19,311 bases of DNA from JBCCSZ01 sp039199225 (GCA_039199225.1 JBCCSZ010000140.1:1-19311); one strand, 5' to 3'; positions 7,113-16,250 are shown, counted from the first letter of the stretch. Numbers and translations: made by a program. The notes: generated from the sequence alone by a model not told the origin.

Positions 7113-9314
7113 ATGATATTCAAACGTTTTCCATTTTATCGGCAGTTGGACCAAATGGACTGTGGGCCAACCTGCATGCGCATGATTGCCGAACACTATG
7201 GAAAAGTGTACAGCCTGCAGCAGATGCGGGACCTTTGCCATGTTGATCGGGAAGGGGTCTCCTTCGAAGGGATGAGCTATGCGGCGGAAGCCATTGGCAT
7301 GCGAACCCTGGCGGTCAAATTACCATATGAAGCGGAAGATGAAGAATCTGCCGGTCTAATGGATGTGCCAGTACCTTGTATCGTCCATTGGAAACAGCGG
7401 CATTTCATCGTCGTCTACAAAATCAATGAAAAGCATGTATGGGTCGCCGACCCTGCCAAATCAAGGTTAAAACTGACCCGAAAAGAATTTGAAAAGCATT
7501 GGGTCAGCGATGGGAATATGGGCCTGGCTTTGTTGATGGAGCCCATGCCGGAGTTTTATCAGGAAGAAGGGGAAGAGCCGATAAAAAAGACAGGCTTTGG
7601 TTTTTTACGGCATTATTTTAAGCCCTTTAGAAAGCTAATCGTTCAGTTGTTTGTTGGCTTGATCGTCGTCAGTTTGATTCAGTTGGTCTTCCCGTTTTTG
7701 ACCCAGGCCATTGTCGATGTCGGAATTGAAAACCAAGACATCGACTTCATCTACCTGATCCTGGTAGCACAATTGATGATTTTCCTAGGGCAGATTTCCA
7801 TTCGATTTATTCAAAGTTGGATATTGCTACAGGTTGGTACCCGCGTGAACGTGAGTTTGATTGCCGACTTTCTGATAAAGCTCATGCGTTTGCCCATTGG
7901 CTTTTTTGATACCAAGATGATAGGGGATTTGCTCCAACGCATTACAGACCACGATCGGATCGAACGTTTTTTGACCAACTCAACCCTTTTAACGCTCTTT
8001 TCCTTCTTCAATCTGGTGGTATTTAGCATCGTCTTGTTGATCTACGATGTGACCATATTTTCCATCTTTTTGTTTGCCAGCATATTGTATATCCTTTGGA
8101 TTCTGATCTTTTTGCGGAAAAGGAAACAGGTCGATTATCAGAACTTTGAACAACTTTCTGAAAATCGTTCTGCTTTGATTGAGTTGATCCAAGGAATGCA
8201 AGAAATCAAATTGCAAAACAGCGAACGCAAACGTCGGGCGCAATGGACAGGTATACAGGCGCGATTGTTTCGGGTTAGAATGCGGGCCTTGAGTATCTCA
8301 CAATCGCAGGACATTGGCGCTGGATTCATCAACCAACTAAAAGACATCCTCATTTCCTTTATTGCCGCCAAAGCAGTCATTGATGGACAGTTGACCTTGG
8401 GAATGATGCTGGCAGTTCAATACATCATAGGCCAAATGAACGGCCCTTTGCAACAGATGGTCGAATTCATTCGAAGTGCGCAAGATGCAAAAATTAGCTT
8501 GGAGCGGCTAGGCGAAATTCACAACCAAGAAGAGGAATATGCCGATGATGACCAAGAGGTAGACATCATCCCAGAGGGAGAATCCATCTTTATCGAAAAT
8601 GTCAGCTTTCGCTACAACGCCCTGTCCGACGATGTTTTAAAAGACATCAACTTGGAAATACCAAGAGGAAAGGTTACAGCCATCGTCGGAACCAGCGGCA
8701 GTGGAAAAACCACGCTTGTCAAGTTGCTACTGGGTTTTTACAAACCACAACAGGGTAACATTCGCATCGGAGGCGTTCACCTGTGGAATATCCGTAAAAA
8801 GCTTTGGCGATCCATTTGCGGGGCTGTGATGCAGGATGGTTATATTTTCTCGGATACGATCGCTAACAACATTTCTGAAAGTGATGACCTTGTCGATCGG
8901 GTGCGATTGCTCAATGCCGTTCAGCTGGCCAACATACAGCCCTTCATCGAATCTTTGCCTTTGGGATACAATACGATGGTTGGCGCCAGGGGCAATGGGG
9001 TCAGTCAAGGCCAGCGCCAGCGCTTACTGATTGCACGGGCGGTGTACAAAGACCCAGATTATCTGTTCTTTGACGAGGCGACGAATGCATTGGATGCAGA
9101 GAATGAAAAGGTCATTATGAACAATTTGGAAGAATTTTACAAAGGCCGAACCGTTATTGTAGTAGCGCATCGTTTGAGTACTGTCCGAAATGCCGATCAA
9201 ATCATTGTCTTGGAGCGTGGAAGGCTGATCGAAAAGGGAACACATGAAGAATTGGTCAAAGAGAAGGGAGCCTACTTTAATTTGGTGAAAAATCAATTGG
9301 AGTTGGGGTCCTAA
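7113..9314 (+). CDS. C39 peptidase-containing ABC transporter (PCAT)
   Basis: This 733-residue inner-membrane protein is predicted to cleave a double-glycine-type leader and export the released peptide or protein. Residues 1-140 are a C39 cysteine peptidase domain with Q11, C17 (MDCGPTC), H97 (RHFIV) and D113 (VADPAK) at the expected catalytic positions, so it looks active. Residues 165-450 form the membrane domain. The ATPase domain from about 490 has Walker A GTSGSGKT (526-533), Q-loop Q574, signature VSQGQ (630-634), Walker B LFFDEAT (651-657) and H686. The signature has V and Q where LSGGQ is common; from recall, SQGQ forms occur in Bacteroidota members of this family. The HlyD-type adaptor starts 15 bases downstream, so the pair is a type I-like export system. 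No precursor gene is recognisable nearby. Confidence 0.95.
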   Translation: MIFKRFPFYRQLDQMDCGPTCMRMIAEHYGKVYSLQQMRDLCHVDREGVSFEGMSYAAEAIGMRTLAVKLPYEAEDEESAGLMDVPVPCIVHWKQRHFIVVYKINEKHVWVADPAKSRLKLTRKEFEKHWVSDGNMGLALLMEPMPEFYQEEGEEPIKKTGFGFLRHYFKPFRKLIVQLFVGLIVVSLIQLVFPFLTQAIVDVGIENQDIDFIYLILVAQLMIFLGQISIRFIQSWILLQVGTRVNVSLIADFLIKLMRLPIGFFDTKMIGDLLQRITDHDRIERFLTNSTLLTLFSFFNLVVFSIVLLIYDVTIFSIFLFASILYILWILIFLRKRKQVDYQNFEQLSENRSALIELIQGMQEIKLQNSERKRRAQWTGIQARLFRVRMRALSISQSQDIGAGFINQLKDILISFIAAKAVIDGQLTLGMMLAVQYIIGQMNGPLQQMVEFIRSAQDAKISLERLGEIHNQEEEYADDDQEVDIIPEGESIFIENVSFRYNALSDDVLKDINLEIPRGKVTAIVGTSGSGKTTLVKLLLGFYKPQQGNIRIGGVHLWNIRKKLWRSICGAVMQDGYIFSDTIANNISESDDLVDRVRLLNAVQLANIQPFIESLPLGYNTMVGARGNGVSQGQRQRLLIARAVYKDPDYLFFDEATNALDAENEKVIMNNLEEFYKGRTVIVVAHRLSTVRNADQIIVLERGRLIEKGTHEELVKEKGAYFNLVKNQLELGS

Positions 9315-9329
9315 AAATAGGTTTATGTT

Positions 9330-10640
9330 ATGGCAGACGATCCATCTTATATCACCGAACCGGAAGACATTCAGCTCAATGAGCAAGATGAAGTGCGGCA
9401 GATACTGGGCAAACCACCCGGCTGGATTCTCCATTTTGGCATCACCTTCATAGCCATCGCAATGATCCTGCTGGGCATCATTGCTCAAATCATCAAGTAT
9501 CCGGATACCATCCCGACCCGCGTTGAGATAACAACGGAGAACCCTCCGATCCAAGTTGTCAGCCGGGTCGATGGCAAGTTAGAAGAACTATTGGTAGTTG
9601 ATCGGCAAAAGGTGGCAAAGGGTGATCTGATCGCTGTGATGGAAAGTACCGCCAATCGGCAGCACGTGCAGCAGCTATTGGATTTTTTGGATAAACAGCC
9701 AGCGGACATCATCGAATGGGAGGAGGACGATCTGCCCAGCGGCCTGCAGTTGGATTTTATGCAAGAAGCCTACGCGCGCTTTTCCAAACGCTTCGATGCC
9801 TATCATTACGAGCGTTCTACCAATACCTTGAGTAAACAAAAAAGAGCACTTAAAAAACAAATCAAGGAGACGAAAAGGTTAAACGGGTCCTTGGACAATC
9901 AGATTAAAACCTTGCAAGGGGTTGAAGACCTCAAAAAAAGCAATTGGAATCGGAACAAGGGTTTGAATGGAGATGGTGCCAGCAGTGATTTGGCCGTCGA
10001 AAATGCAAAGGCGGAGTACCTTGATGCAAAAAGACAGAAAGAGAGCCTGGAAAGTTCGAAGATCAACAATCGCGTTCGCATTACTGAATTGGAGATGAGA
10101 ATTACGGAGATTCGCAAAGAGCTAAAAGACCGCCTGCAAAACTTTTTGCTCGAATTGGCCGAAGAACGAGATAAGCTATACAGCCAACTGCGCAGCTGGC
10201 AACAAAACTATTTGGTGAAAGCACCCATTGACGGTGAGGTGTCTTTGACCAAGGTTTGGAGTGTCCAGCAACACGTCAAGATCAATGAAGACATCTTGAT
10301 GATCGTGCCACAGCAAAAGGCTGGGAAGCTCCTGGCCAAGGGGCGTTTGCCGGGCATAAGGGCAGGTAAAGTTGGCATAGGGACGCGGGTCAATATTCGC
10401 TTGGATGGCTATCCTTATCAGGAATTTGGCATTGTTCAATCAGCCATTGAAGACATCGCCCCAGTCTCCGAAGATGGCAGCTATCAGATTTTCCTCGAAA
10501 TGTCAGATACCCTTCAAACCACCTATAAAAAGCCAATTGTCTTTCGTCAGAAAATGCAAGGTACCGGTTTGGTTATCACCGAGAACCGAAGCATTTTGGA
10601 ACGTTTACTAGATCGTATCCTGAGTGTTTTTCGAAACTAG
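9330..10640 (+). CDS. HlyD-family membrane fusion protein
   Basis: This 436-residue periplasmic adaptor should join the C39 ABC transporter to an outer-membrane channel. A cytoplasmic N-terminus precedes one membrane helix at about residues 33-54. The first half of the lipoyl-like domain follows (about 74-106, with VDGKLEELLVVDRQKVAKGDLIA). A long charged coiled-coil hairpin spans about 155-292, and the second lipoyl half is at about 294-328 (KAPIDGEVSLTKVW, then NEDILMIVPQ). A beta-barrel region (about 335-420) ends the protein. No TolC-like partner is encoded in the window, so a distant one would be used. The spacing of 15 bases after the transporter indicates one operon; the next ABC gene begins 53 bases later. 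Confidence 0.93.
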   Translation: MADDPSYITEPEDIQLNEQDEVRQILGKPPGWILHFGITFIAIAMILLGIIAQIIKYPDTIPTRVEITTENPPIQVVSRVDGKLEELLVVDRQKVAKGDLIAVMESTANRQHVQQLLDFLDKQPADIIEWEEDDLPSGLQLDFMQEAYARFSKRFDAYHYERSTNTLSKQKRALKKQIKETKRLNGSLDNQIKTLQGVEDLKKSNWNRNKGLNGDGASSDLAVENAKAEYLDAKRQKESLESSKINNRVRITELEMRITEIRKELKDRLQNFLLELAEERDKLYSQLRSWQQNYLVKAPIDGEVSLTKVWSVQQHVKINEDILMIVPQQKAGKLLAKGRLPGIRAGKVGIGTRVNIRLDGYPYQEFGIVQSAIEDIAPVSEDGSYQIFLEMSDTLQTTYKKPIVFRQKMQGTGLVITENRSILERLLDRILSVFRN

Positions 10641-10693
10641 CCATTGGAACATATTATCCATCTAGCTTGTTTTGGCATAAAGATTTAGAATGA

Positions 10694-12514
10694 ATGGCGA
10701 GAAGAAAACAAGATACGCAATCCTTCAAAGAACAGTTTGAAGCTCTTAGGCACCTTCCCAGATTTTTTCAATTGATTTGGGAGACCAACAAATATATGAC
10801 CCTAGGCAATATAGTCCTTCGGGTCGTCAAAGCATCCATCCCACTTTCTATGTTGTGGGTCGGCAAGGAAATCATAGACGAAGTATTGGCACTCATCAAC
10901 AAGGGGGAGCCGGATATGGACTACCTATGGCTTATGGTCGGCTTAGAGCTGGGCCTGGCCGTGGTATCCGAGATTACCAATCGAAGTATTGCACTACTGG
11001 ACAGCCTGTTGGGAGACCTGTTTTCCAATAAAACATCTGTCGAGCTGATCCGACATGCGGCCCGCTTGGACCTCTACCAATTTGAAGACCCTGATTTTTA
11101 TGATAAGCTCGAAAGAGCCCGGCGACAAACCACCAGCCGTACTGTCCTCATGTCGATGGTGTTGGAACAGTTCCAGGATGCCATCACCATCCTGTTTTTG
11201 GGCGCAGGGCTGGTTGCTTTCAACCCCTGGCTCATCCTCATCCTCATCCTGGCCGTGATCCCATCCTTCTTGGGTGAAACCCACTTCAATCAACGAACGT
11301 ACTCTCTCACCCGGAGTTGGACCCCCGAGCGCCGGGAATTGGACTACCTACGCTACATCGGTGCCAGCGATGAAACGGCAAAGGAGGTAAAAATCTTTGG
11401 TTTGGATGGCTTCCTAGCAGATCGCTTTCGCATACTGGCCGATAAATACTACAACGCCAACAGAAAAATTGCCACCAAAAGGGCGATTGTAGGAACCTTA
11501 CTGTCGTCCTTCGGAACCCTGTCCTACTACGGAGCTTACGTGTTTATCCTGATACAAACCGTAGGTGGCATCATCACTGTAGGAACACTTACCTTCCTGG
11601 CCGGCTCCTTCAACCGGATGCGCAACATGCTACAAGGGATTATGAACCGCTTTTCGCGCATCGCAGAGAGCGCCTTGTATCTGCAAGACCTCTTCGATTT
11701 TCTGGCCCTTCAGCCTTCCATCGTCGCGGCCAAAAAAGGGCTCAAAGTCCCCGACCCAATCCAACAAGGCTATGTTTTTGAGAATGTCAGCTTCAAATAC
11801 CTCAACAGCAAGAGATGGGCGATTCGCAATCTTTCTTTCGAGCTGAAGGCCGGCGAAAAATTGGCTTTGGTAGGAGAGAATGGGGCAGGCAAAACGACCC
11901 TCGTAAAGCTATTAGCCCGTTTGTATGAACCAACGGAGGGCCGTATTCTGCTGGATGGGGTTGATCTGAAGGAATACGATTTGGACGACCTGCGGAAAAA
12001 CATCGGCATCATTTTCCAGGATTACATTCGCTTCCAATTTACAGCATCCGACAACATCGCCATCGGTAACATTGGCTTTCGGGAAGAAATAGAGCAGATC
12101 GAAGAGGCGGCCAATAAGAGTTTGGCAGATACAGTGGTGGAAAACCTGCCACACAAATACGAGCAGGTGCTGGGTAAACGCTTTCAGGGCGGTGTGGAAT
12201 TATCTGGAGGGCAGTGGCAGAAAGTCGCCTTGGCCAGGGCCTACATGCGAGACTCTCAATTGCTGATTTTAGATGAACCAACCTCCGCGCTCGACGCTCG
12301 GGCCGAACACGAAGTATTTCTGAGATTTGCAGACCTCATCAGCGGCAAATCGGCTGTATTGATTTCTCACCGCTTTTCCACCGTCAGGATGGCCGATCGG
12401 ATTCTTTTTCTCGAAAATGGCCAGCTATTGGAATTGGGAACCCATGAGGAGCTGCTTGCCAAAGATGGAAAATACAGCGAGCTGTTTGAGCTGCAAGCTA
12501 GGGGTTACGCTTGA
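10694..12514 (+). CDS. ABC transporter, fused permease-ATPase, NisT-like
   Basis: This 606-residue exporter half-transporter has a membrane domain at about residues 35-335 and an ATPase domain from about 358. It has no N-terminal peptidase. ATPase motifs are Walker A GENGAGKT (394-401), Q442, LSGGQ (503-507, within LSGGQWQKVALARA), Walker B LLILDEPT (523-530) and H559. The cytoplasmic FEDPDFYDKLERARRQ segment (130-145) and the LSGGQWQK form resemble ABC exporters of lantibiotic and related peptide clusters such as NisT. Next to a C39 transporter and HlyD protein, it could export a second form of the product or protect the producer, but lipid or drug export is equally possible. The 53-base gap contains no clear promoter or terminator. 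Its last 17 bases overlap the opposing GT-C gene. Confidence 0.93.
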   Translation: MARRKQDTQSFKEQFEALRHLPRFFQLIWETNKYMTLGNIVLRVVKASIPLSMLWVGKEIIDEVLALINKGEPDMDYLWLMVGLELGLAVVSEITNRSIALLDSLLGDLFSNKTSVELIRHAARLDLYQFEDPDFYDKLERARRQTTSRTVLMSMVLEQFQDAITILFLGAGLVAFNPWLILILILAVIPSFLGETHFNQRTYSLTRSWTPERRELDYLRYIGASDETAKEVKIFGLDGFLADRFRILADKYYNANRKIATKRAIVGTLLSSFGTLSYYGAYVFILIQTVGGIITVGTLTFLAGSFNRMRNMLQGIMNRFSRIAESALYLQDLFDFLALQPSIVAAKKGLKVPDPIQQGYVFENVSFKYLNSKRWAIRNLSFELKAGEKLALVGENGAGKTTLVKLLARLYEPTEGRILLDGVDLKEYDLDDLRKNIGIIFQDYIRFQFTASDNIAIGNIGFREEIEQIEEAANKSLADTVVENLPHKYEQVLGKRFQGGVELSGGQWQKVALARAYMRDSQLLILDEPTSALDARAEHEVFLRFADLISGKSAVLISHRFSTVRMADRILFLENGQLLELGTHEELLAKDGKYSELFELQARGYA

Positions 12515-13814
12515 CCCGTTCCCAAATAAAATAGCAAATCACCAAGCTGTATTCCAAGCCCACAATCCACAGATTTTCGTGGTAGGGTTCGTAGCTGTAG
12601 TTGATGTACGTCAGGCCGATGAGTGCGGACCAAACGATGGGATAGCGGTAGGGGGTGAAAAGGCAAAGTACGACTGGCAGACTGACGTACCAGGGGTGAA
12701 TGGTGGTGGCGGAAAATAAATAGATTGTGATGGCATAAAGCATAAATTCCGGAAGCTTTGATAAGCTTGTATCAGCAACCCTTCGAAAGCTCAACCAGAG
12801 AATGCTCAGAAAGACAGCTGCTGCTAATGTCGGGCCGATGAAGGCGATGAGGTTGTAGCCAGAGGCTTGAAAACCAATCCAACGCAATAGGTAATACAAA
12901 CTGGCATTGAATTCAAATTTGCGAAAATACAAGTCCAGGCTGTCGCCAAAATTGCTCAAAAAAGCACCGTTGAATAAGGGAATAAAAAGAGCGAGCACAA
13001 TCAGGCCAGTAATAAAATAGTAGCGGATGCTTTTTTTCCAGCCGAGGTGCCGCAACAAAAGCGGTAAAAATAAAAGCGGCAACAACTTCGAGGCAATAGA
13101 GAGCGCCATGGCCGCTGCCGACCAATCCAACCGATCTTTGATCATCCACCACAAAGCCAATAATAGAAAAAAGACCATCGCTCCTTCGAAATGTAGATTG
13201 CCGCTGATTTCAAGGATGATCAATGGATTGAGGGCATAAAACAACACATTTCGAGCGGGTAGGTGTAGTGCTTGCAACAGGCGTCCAATCAATAGAATCG
13301 AGCCGATTTCCATAGCGATCAAGGCTGCTTTCATTACTAAGGCAGCCCCCGAAATACTACTGGGATACATCCAGCAAGCCGTTGCAAATACACCCTGACA
13401 GACTGGAGGATAAATCGTAAAGTATTCGGGAGAGTTGAGTTTGTCGAACAATGCCTGATTCAATCCTGTGGGTGGTACATCTTGCTGCATATAATCCGCT
13501 GGAAGTAGGTCGAATGGATTGATGCCTTGAATTAAAAGTCGCCCATCCCAAATGAAGCGGTACAAATCGTCCGACAGTAAGGGCATGGAAAACAACAGCA
13601 TCAGCCGAAGTACGATTCCCAAAACAGTGTAAAAGCGGATGGAGGAATCGTCCTGATCTTGTCGAAAGCACAGCCAAAGATACAATGCGAAGAAGGGACC
13701 CTGACAAGCAAGCAGGCGATAGAATTCGTTTTGATGGATGTCGTAAGCCTGCCAGCCATTTAGCGCCAGCAGAAGGGCGGCGAATACATAGTGAATAGGG
13801 GATAGCTTGTTCAT
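12498..13814 (-). CDS. GT-C type membrane glycosyltransferase (GT87/mannosyltransferase-like)
   Basis: This 438-residue polytopic membrane protein has about ten or more hydrophobic helices. It carries the GT-C-like first-loop acidic motif LLSDDLYRFIWDGRLLIQGINPFD near residues 80-104, which is expected to bind metal or lipid-linked donor. Other recognisable parts are YPPVCQ in a following loop, NPLIILEISGNLHFEGA, and TTIHPWYVSLPVVL late in the protein. GT-C enzymes transfer sugar from a polyprenyl-phosphate donor to an acceptor on the outer side of the membrane. The DPM1-like gene at the head of this operon would make such a donor, which supports the call. Mannose is the commonest annotation for relatives, but the sugar cannot be read from sequence. 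The gene starts 11 bases after the CesA-like gene and overlaps the opposing ABC transporter by 17 bases. Confidence 0.85.
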   Translation of the reverse strand: MNKLSPIHYVFAALLLALNGWQAYDIHQNEFYRLLACQGPFFALYLWLCFRQDQDDSSIRFYTVLGIVLRLMLLFSMPLLSDDLYRFIWDGRLLIQGINPFDLLPADYMQQDVPPTGLNQALFDKLNSPEYFTIYPPVCQGVFATACWMYPSSISGAALVMKAALIAMEIGSILLIGRLLQALHLPARNVLFYALNPLIILEISGNLHFEGAMVFFLLLALWWMIKDRLDWSAAAMALSIASKLLPLLFLPLLLRHLGWKKSIRYYFITGLIVLALFIPLFNGAFLSNFGDSLDLYFRKFEFNASLYYLLRWIGFQASGYNLIAFIGPTLAAAVFLSILWLSFRRVADTSLSKLPEFMLYAITIYLFSATTIHPWYVSLPVVLCLFTPYRYPIVWSALIGLTYINYSYEPYHENLWIVGLEYSLVICYFIWERVKRNP

Positions 13815-13825
13815 AGCAACCTGGG

Positions 13826-15310
13826 TTACTTATACCCCAAATGTCTTACGCTGTAGTAGAAAATGGTCCCAAAGCCGATGGCCAGTAGGAAGTGGAACAT
13901 CAGAAATGGATTGCTTTGCAGGTATAGTCCATAGATGAAACCTCCGGCGAAATAAACAGCCAGCAAGCCTTCGCAAACCGTCGTCCAGGAAAGCTTGGCG
14001 GCGATGTAGCTTCGCTTGCGGAAGGTATCGCGGATTGTTTGAATATTGAACTTGGGCGTGCGCACAAAGGGCGACTTCTTGCCTCGGTAGCCTTGTAAAA
14101 CGGCAATGGTGTTGTGCAGCGACAAGCCCATCGACAAGGCGAGAAAAAGTGGGAATAGGAAAACAAATTTAAAAAGCAATTTCCCGTAGGATTCCTCCTT
14201 GAGCTCGGCTTGAACATTGGCCACATAGTAAACCGAGATGATGCAGAGGAGGCTGACCATAAAGATGGCGAAAAAACTAGGTGGAATACCCAATTGGTGC
14301 AAAGCGAAGAGCAGTGGTACGCTGAACACGCCGGATATAAATACGAAAATGAACACCCCACTGGCCATAAGGTGAGCGCTGGCGTGCAGCTTTTGGGAAA
14401 AACGCAGCTTGGAGCCCCAAACGGCTGGTAGTAGCTTTCGGGCATTTTCAGCACCCCCTTTCATCCAGCGGTACTGCTGTGACTTCAGGCTGTACATTTC
14501 TGCTGGTAGCTCCGCCGGAGAAGGGAATTTCTCCAAATACACAATCCGCCAGCCTTTCAACTGAGCGCGATAGCTCAGGTCGAGGTCTTCGGTCAGCGTG
14601 TCGGCCTCCCAGCCGCCTGCATCCTCAATGGTTTTGCGCCGCCAAATACCTGCCGTCCCATTGAACTGCAGCAGGCAGTTGCCAGCACTGCGCCCCTGCT
14701 GCTCCACCGTAAAGTGTACATTGAGCTGCATGGCCTGCAGGCGCGTGATGAGGGAATAGTCTTCATTGATGTGTACCCAACGGGTTTGAACCAAGCCGAT
14801 GTCTGGGTTGATAAAGTGGGGGATGGTGCTCAATAGGAAATCCCGACGCGGCAAAAAGTCGGCATCAAATATAGCGATGTATTCTCCTTTGGCATGAACA
14901 GTGGCCGCCTTCAAAGCACCGGCCTTGTAACCGCTGCGGTCTTTGCGGTGGAAAAGCTTGATGTCAAAACCCTTGGATTGGTATTCTTCGACCTTTTTGC
15001 GGGAAATCTCTACGGTTTCATCGATGGAGTCGTCGAGTACTTGGACCTCCAACTTGTCTTTGGGATAGTCAAATTGCATGATTTTGTCAATCAAGCGTTC
15101 GACGACATATTTTTCATTGAATATGGGCAGCTGTATGGTCACCAAGGGCAGTTGGCCTTCTTTGCTAGCGAGTAGGCGTTTGGGCTCTTTACCTTGCCGT
15201 TGGTTTCTTTTGTAGTAGTACAACAGGTGAAGTTGCAGCAAGCAATAAATCGTAATATAGGCCAGCGCCAGGGTGTAGATTCCTAGTAGTATGTAAGCCA
15301 AAATTCCCAT
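13826..15310 (-). CDS. Cellulose-synthase-like family 2 glycosyltransferase
   Basis: This 494-residue processive-type GT2 enzyme of the inner membrane has an N-terminal membrane helix (about 4-32) and a cytoplasmic GT-A domain with the D, D, D, QxxRW set: LDDS (92-95), DAD (149-151), TED (240-242) and QQYRW (278-282). Four to five C-terminal membrane helices (about 305-490) follow. This is the layout of cellulose/mannan synthase-like (CesA/CslA) proteins, which make beta-linked polymers or glycolipids from nucleotide sugars. No PilZ domain or other bcs gene is present, so true cellulose synthesis is not supported. It sits in the middle of the three-gene minus-strand operon, 12 bases after the DPM1-like gene and 11 before the GT-C gene. 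Confidence 0.92.
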   Translation of the reverse strand: MGILAYILLGIYTLALAYITIYCLLQLHLLYYYKRNQRQGKEPKRLLASKEGQLPLVTIQLPIFNEKYVVERLIDKIMQFDYPKDKLEVQVLDDSIDETVEISRKKVEEYQSKGFDIKLFHRKDRSGYKAGALKAATVHAKGEYIAIFDADFLPRRDFLLSTIPHFINPDIGLVQTRWVHINEDYSLITRLQAMQLNVHFTVEQQGRSAGNCLLQFNGTAGIWRRKTIEDAGGWEADTLTEDLDLSYRAQLKGWRIVYLEKFPSPAELPAEMYSLKSQQYRWMKGGAENARKLLPAVWGSKLRFSQKLHASAHLMASGVFIFVFISGVFSVPLLFALHQLGIPPSFFAIFMVSLLCIISVYYVANVQAELKEESYGKLLFKFVFLFPLFLALSMGLSLHNTIAVLQGYRGKKSPFVRTPKFNIQTIRDTFRKRSYIAAKLSWTTVCEGLLAVYFAGGFIYGLYLQSNPFLMFHFLLAIGFGTIFYYSVRHLGYK

Positions 15311-15322
15311 TTTGCAAGCGGT

Positions 15323-16021
15323 TTACAGTAGTTTGAAAATAGTCCATAAAATTTTGTGTCCAGCCAAAATGGTTCCTCTGACCGTCCCGGATACCTTGGA
15401 TACGCCGATGCGGCGGCGGTAGCGGACGGGGACCTCCGTACATTTGAGGCCATATTTGGCTGCTTTGACCTGCATCTCGACTGTCCAGCCAAAGTCGGGG
15501 TCTTGCATATCGATCTCAATCAGTTTGTCGTAGCGAATGGCTCGAAAGGGGCCGAGATCGGTGAATTCGTATTTGTAGAAAAGGCGAATGAGGTTGGTTG
15601 CCAACCAATTGCCAAAAATCTGCTGTGGTTGCATCGCCCCCCGCTCCATGTCTCCCAATGCCCTGGAACCGATGACCATATCGACCTGGTCTTCCAAAAT
15701 GGGCTGTACGAGAGATGTCATTTCCTCTGGATAATCCGAATAATCACCATCGATAAAAACGACAATGTCCGGCTGTTCGGCTGCTGGCCGCTGTTGGAGG
15801 TGTTCAATTCCCTTGAGACAGGCACTGCCATAGCCTTTGCGCGGCTGAAGTAAAACGGTGGCTCCTGCTTGTTGGGCAGCCTCAGCGGTATTGTCGGTAC
15901 TGGCGTTGTTGCATACCAGAATGTCCCGAACGAAAGATTTGGGGATGTCCCGAATGACTTTGGGGATGGACTCTTCCTCATTGTAAGCCGGGATGATAAC
16001 GTCTATTACAGGTTTGGGCAT
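15323..16021 (-). CDS. DPM1-like polyprenyl-phosphate glycosyltransferase (GT2)
   Basis: This 232-residue GT2 enzyme is predicted to load a sugar from a nucleotide donor onto polyprenyl phosphate. The chosen start (ATG at 16021) gives the family-typical opening MPKPVIDVIIPAYNEEESI. An in-frame ATG at 16078 would add 19 residues that do not resemble the family. Key parts are PAYNEEE (11-17), CNNASTDNT (37-45), the metal-binding DGD (91-93) in VVFIDGDYSDYPEE, GSRALG, and FGWTVEMQVKAAKYGL followed by VPVRYRRRIGVSKVSGT. No membrane helices follow, as in DPM1-type short forms. It is the first gene of the operon with the CesA-like and GT-C genes, which suits a role in supplying the lipid-linked donor. 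The sugar (mannose or glucose) is not determined. Confidence 0.9.
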   Translation of the reverse strand: MPKPVIDVIIPAYNEEESIPKVIRDIPKSFVRDILVCNNASTDNTAEAAQQAGATVLLQPRKGYGSACLKGIEHLQQRPAAEQPDIVVFIDGDYSDYPEEMTSLVQPILEDQVDMVIGSRALGDMERGAMQPQQIFGNWLATNLIRLFYKYEFTDLGPFRAIRYDKLIEIDMQDPDFGWTVEMQVKAAKYGLKCTEVPVRYRRRIGVSKVSGTVRGTILAGHKILWTIFKLL

Positions 16022-16221
16022 GAATGATGCATCGTAAGTAGTAAGGCTAAAAAATTGACATGCATTCGGTTTTCGCATTTGCCAAAAACTGCCTACATCC
16101 TCTTTGGATGTTCCGTTTTTAGGTTGAGCAGCTCACTGTTGAAGCAATTTTTACAGCCATTTAAAACAACAAAGGTAGCATTTCGGCTCACTTTTGATTG
16201 TAAAAGCAGGGACACTTTACA

Positions 16222-16250
16222 CAAACATAAAGCAGACTGTTCGCTGCAAA
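16222..16250 (-). promoter_or_regulatory. Probable promoter of the glycosyltransferase operon
   Basis: Read on the minus strand, TTTG (16250-16247), 17 bases, then TATGTTTG (16229-16222) matches the Bacteroidota TTTG / TAnnTTTG pattern. Transcription would start near 16215, leaving a leader of about 190 bases. A second exact box, TACCTTTG at 16177-16170, lacks an upstream TTTG and could be an alternative start. Confidence 0.45.

Noticed and set aside
12502..12517. Possible hairpin GGGT...ACCC at the convergent junction as a terminator.
   Set aside because: The stem is only four base pairs with no T run, and it lies inside both coding tails.
16022..16078. 19-residue N-terminal extension of the DPM1-like enzyme from an in-frame ATG at 16078.
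   Set aside because: The added residues do not resemble the family, whose proteins begin close to the VIIPAYNE strand; the ATG at 16021 fits better.
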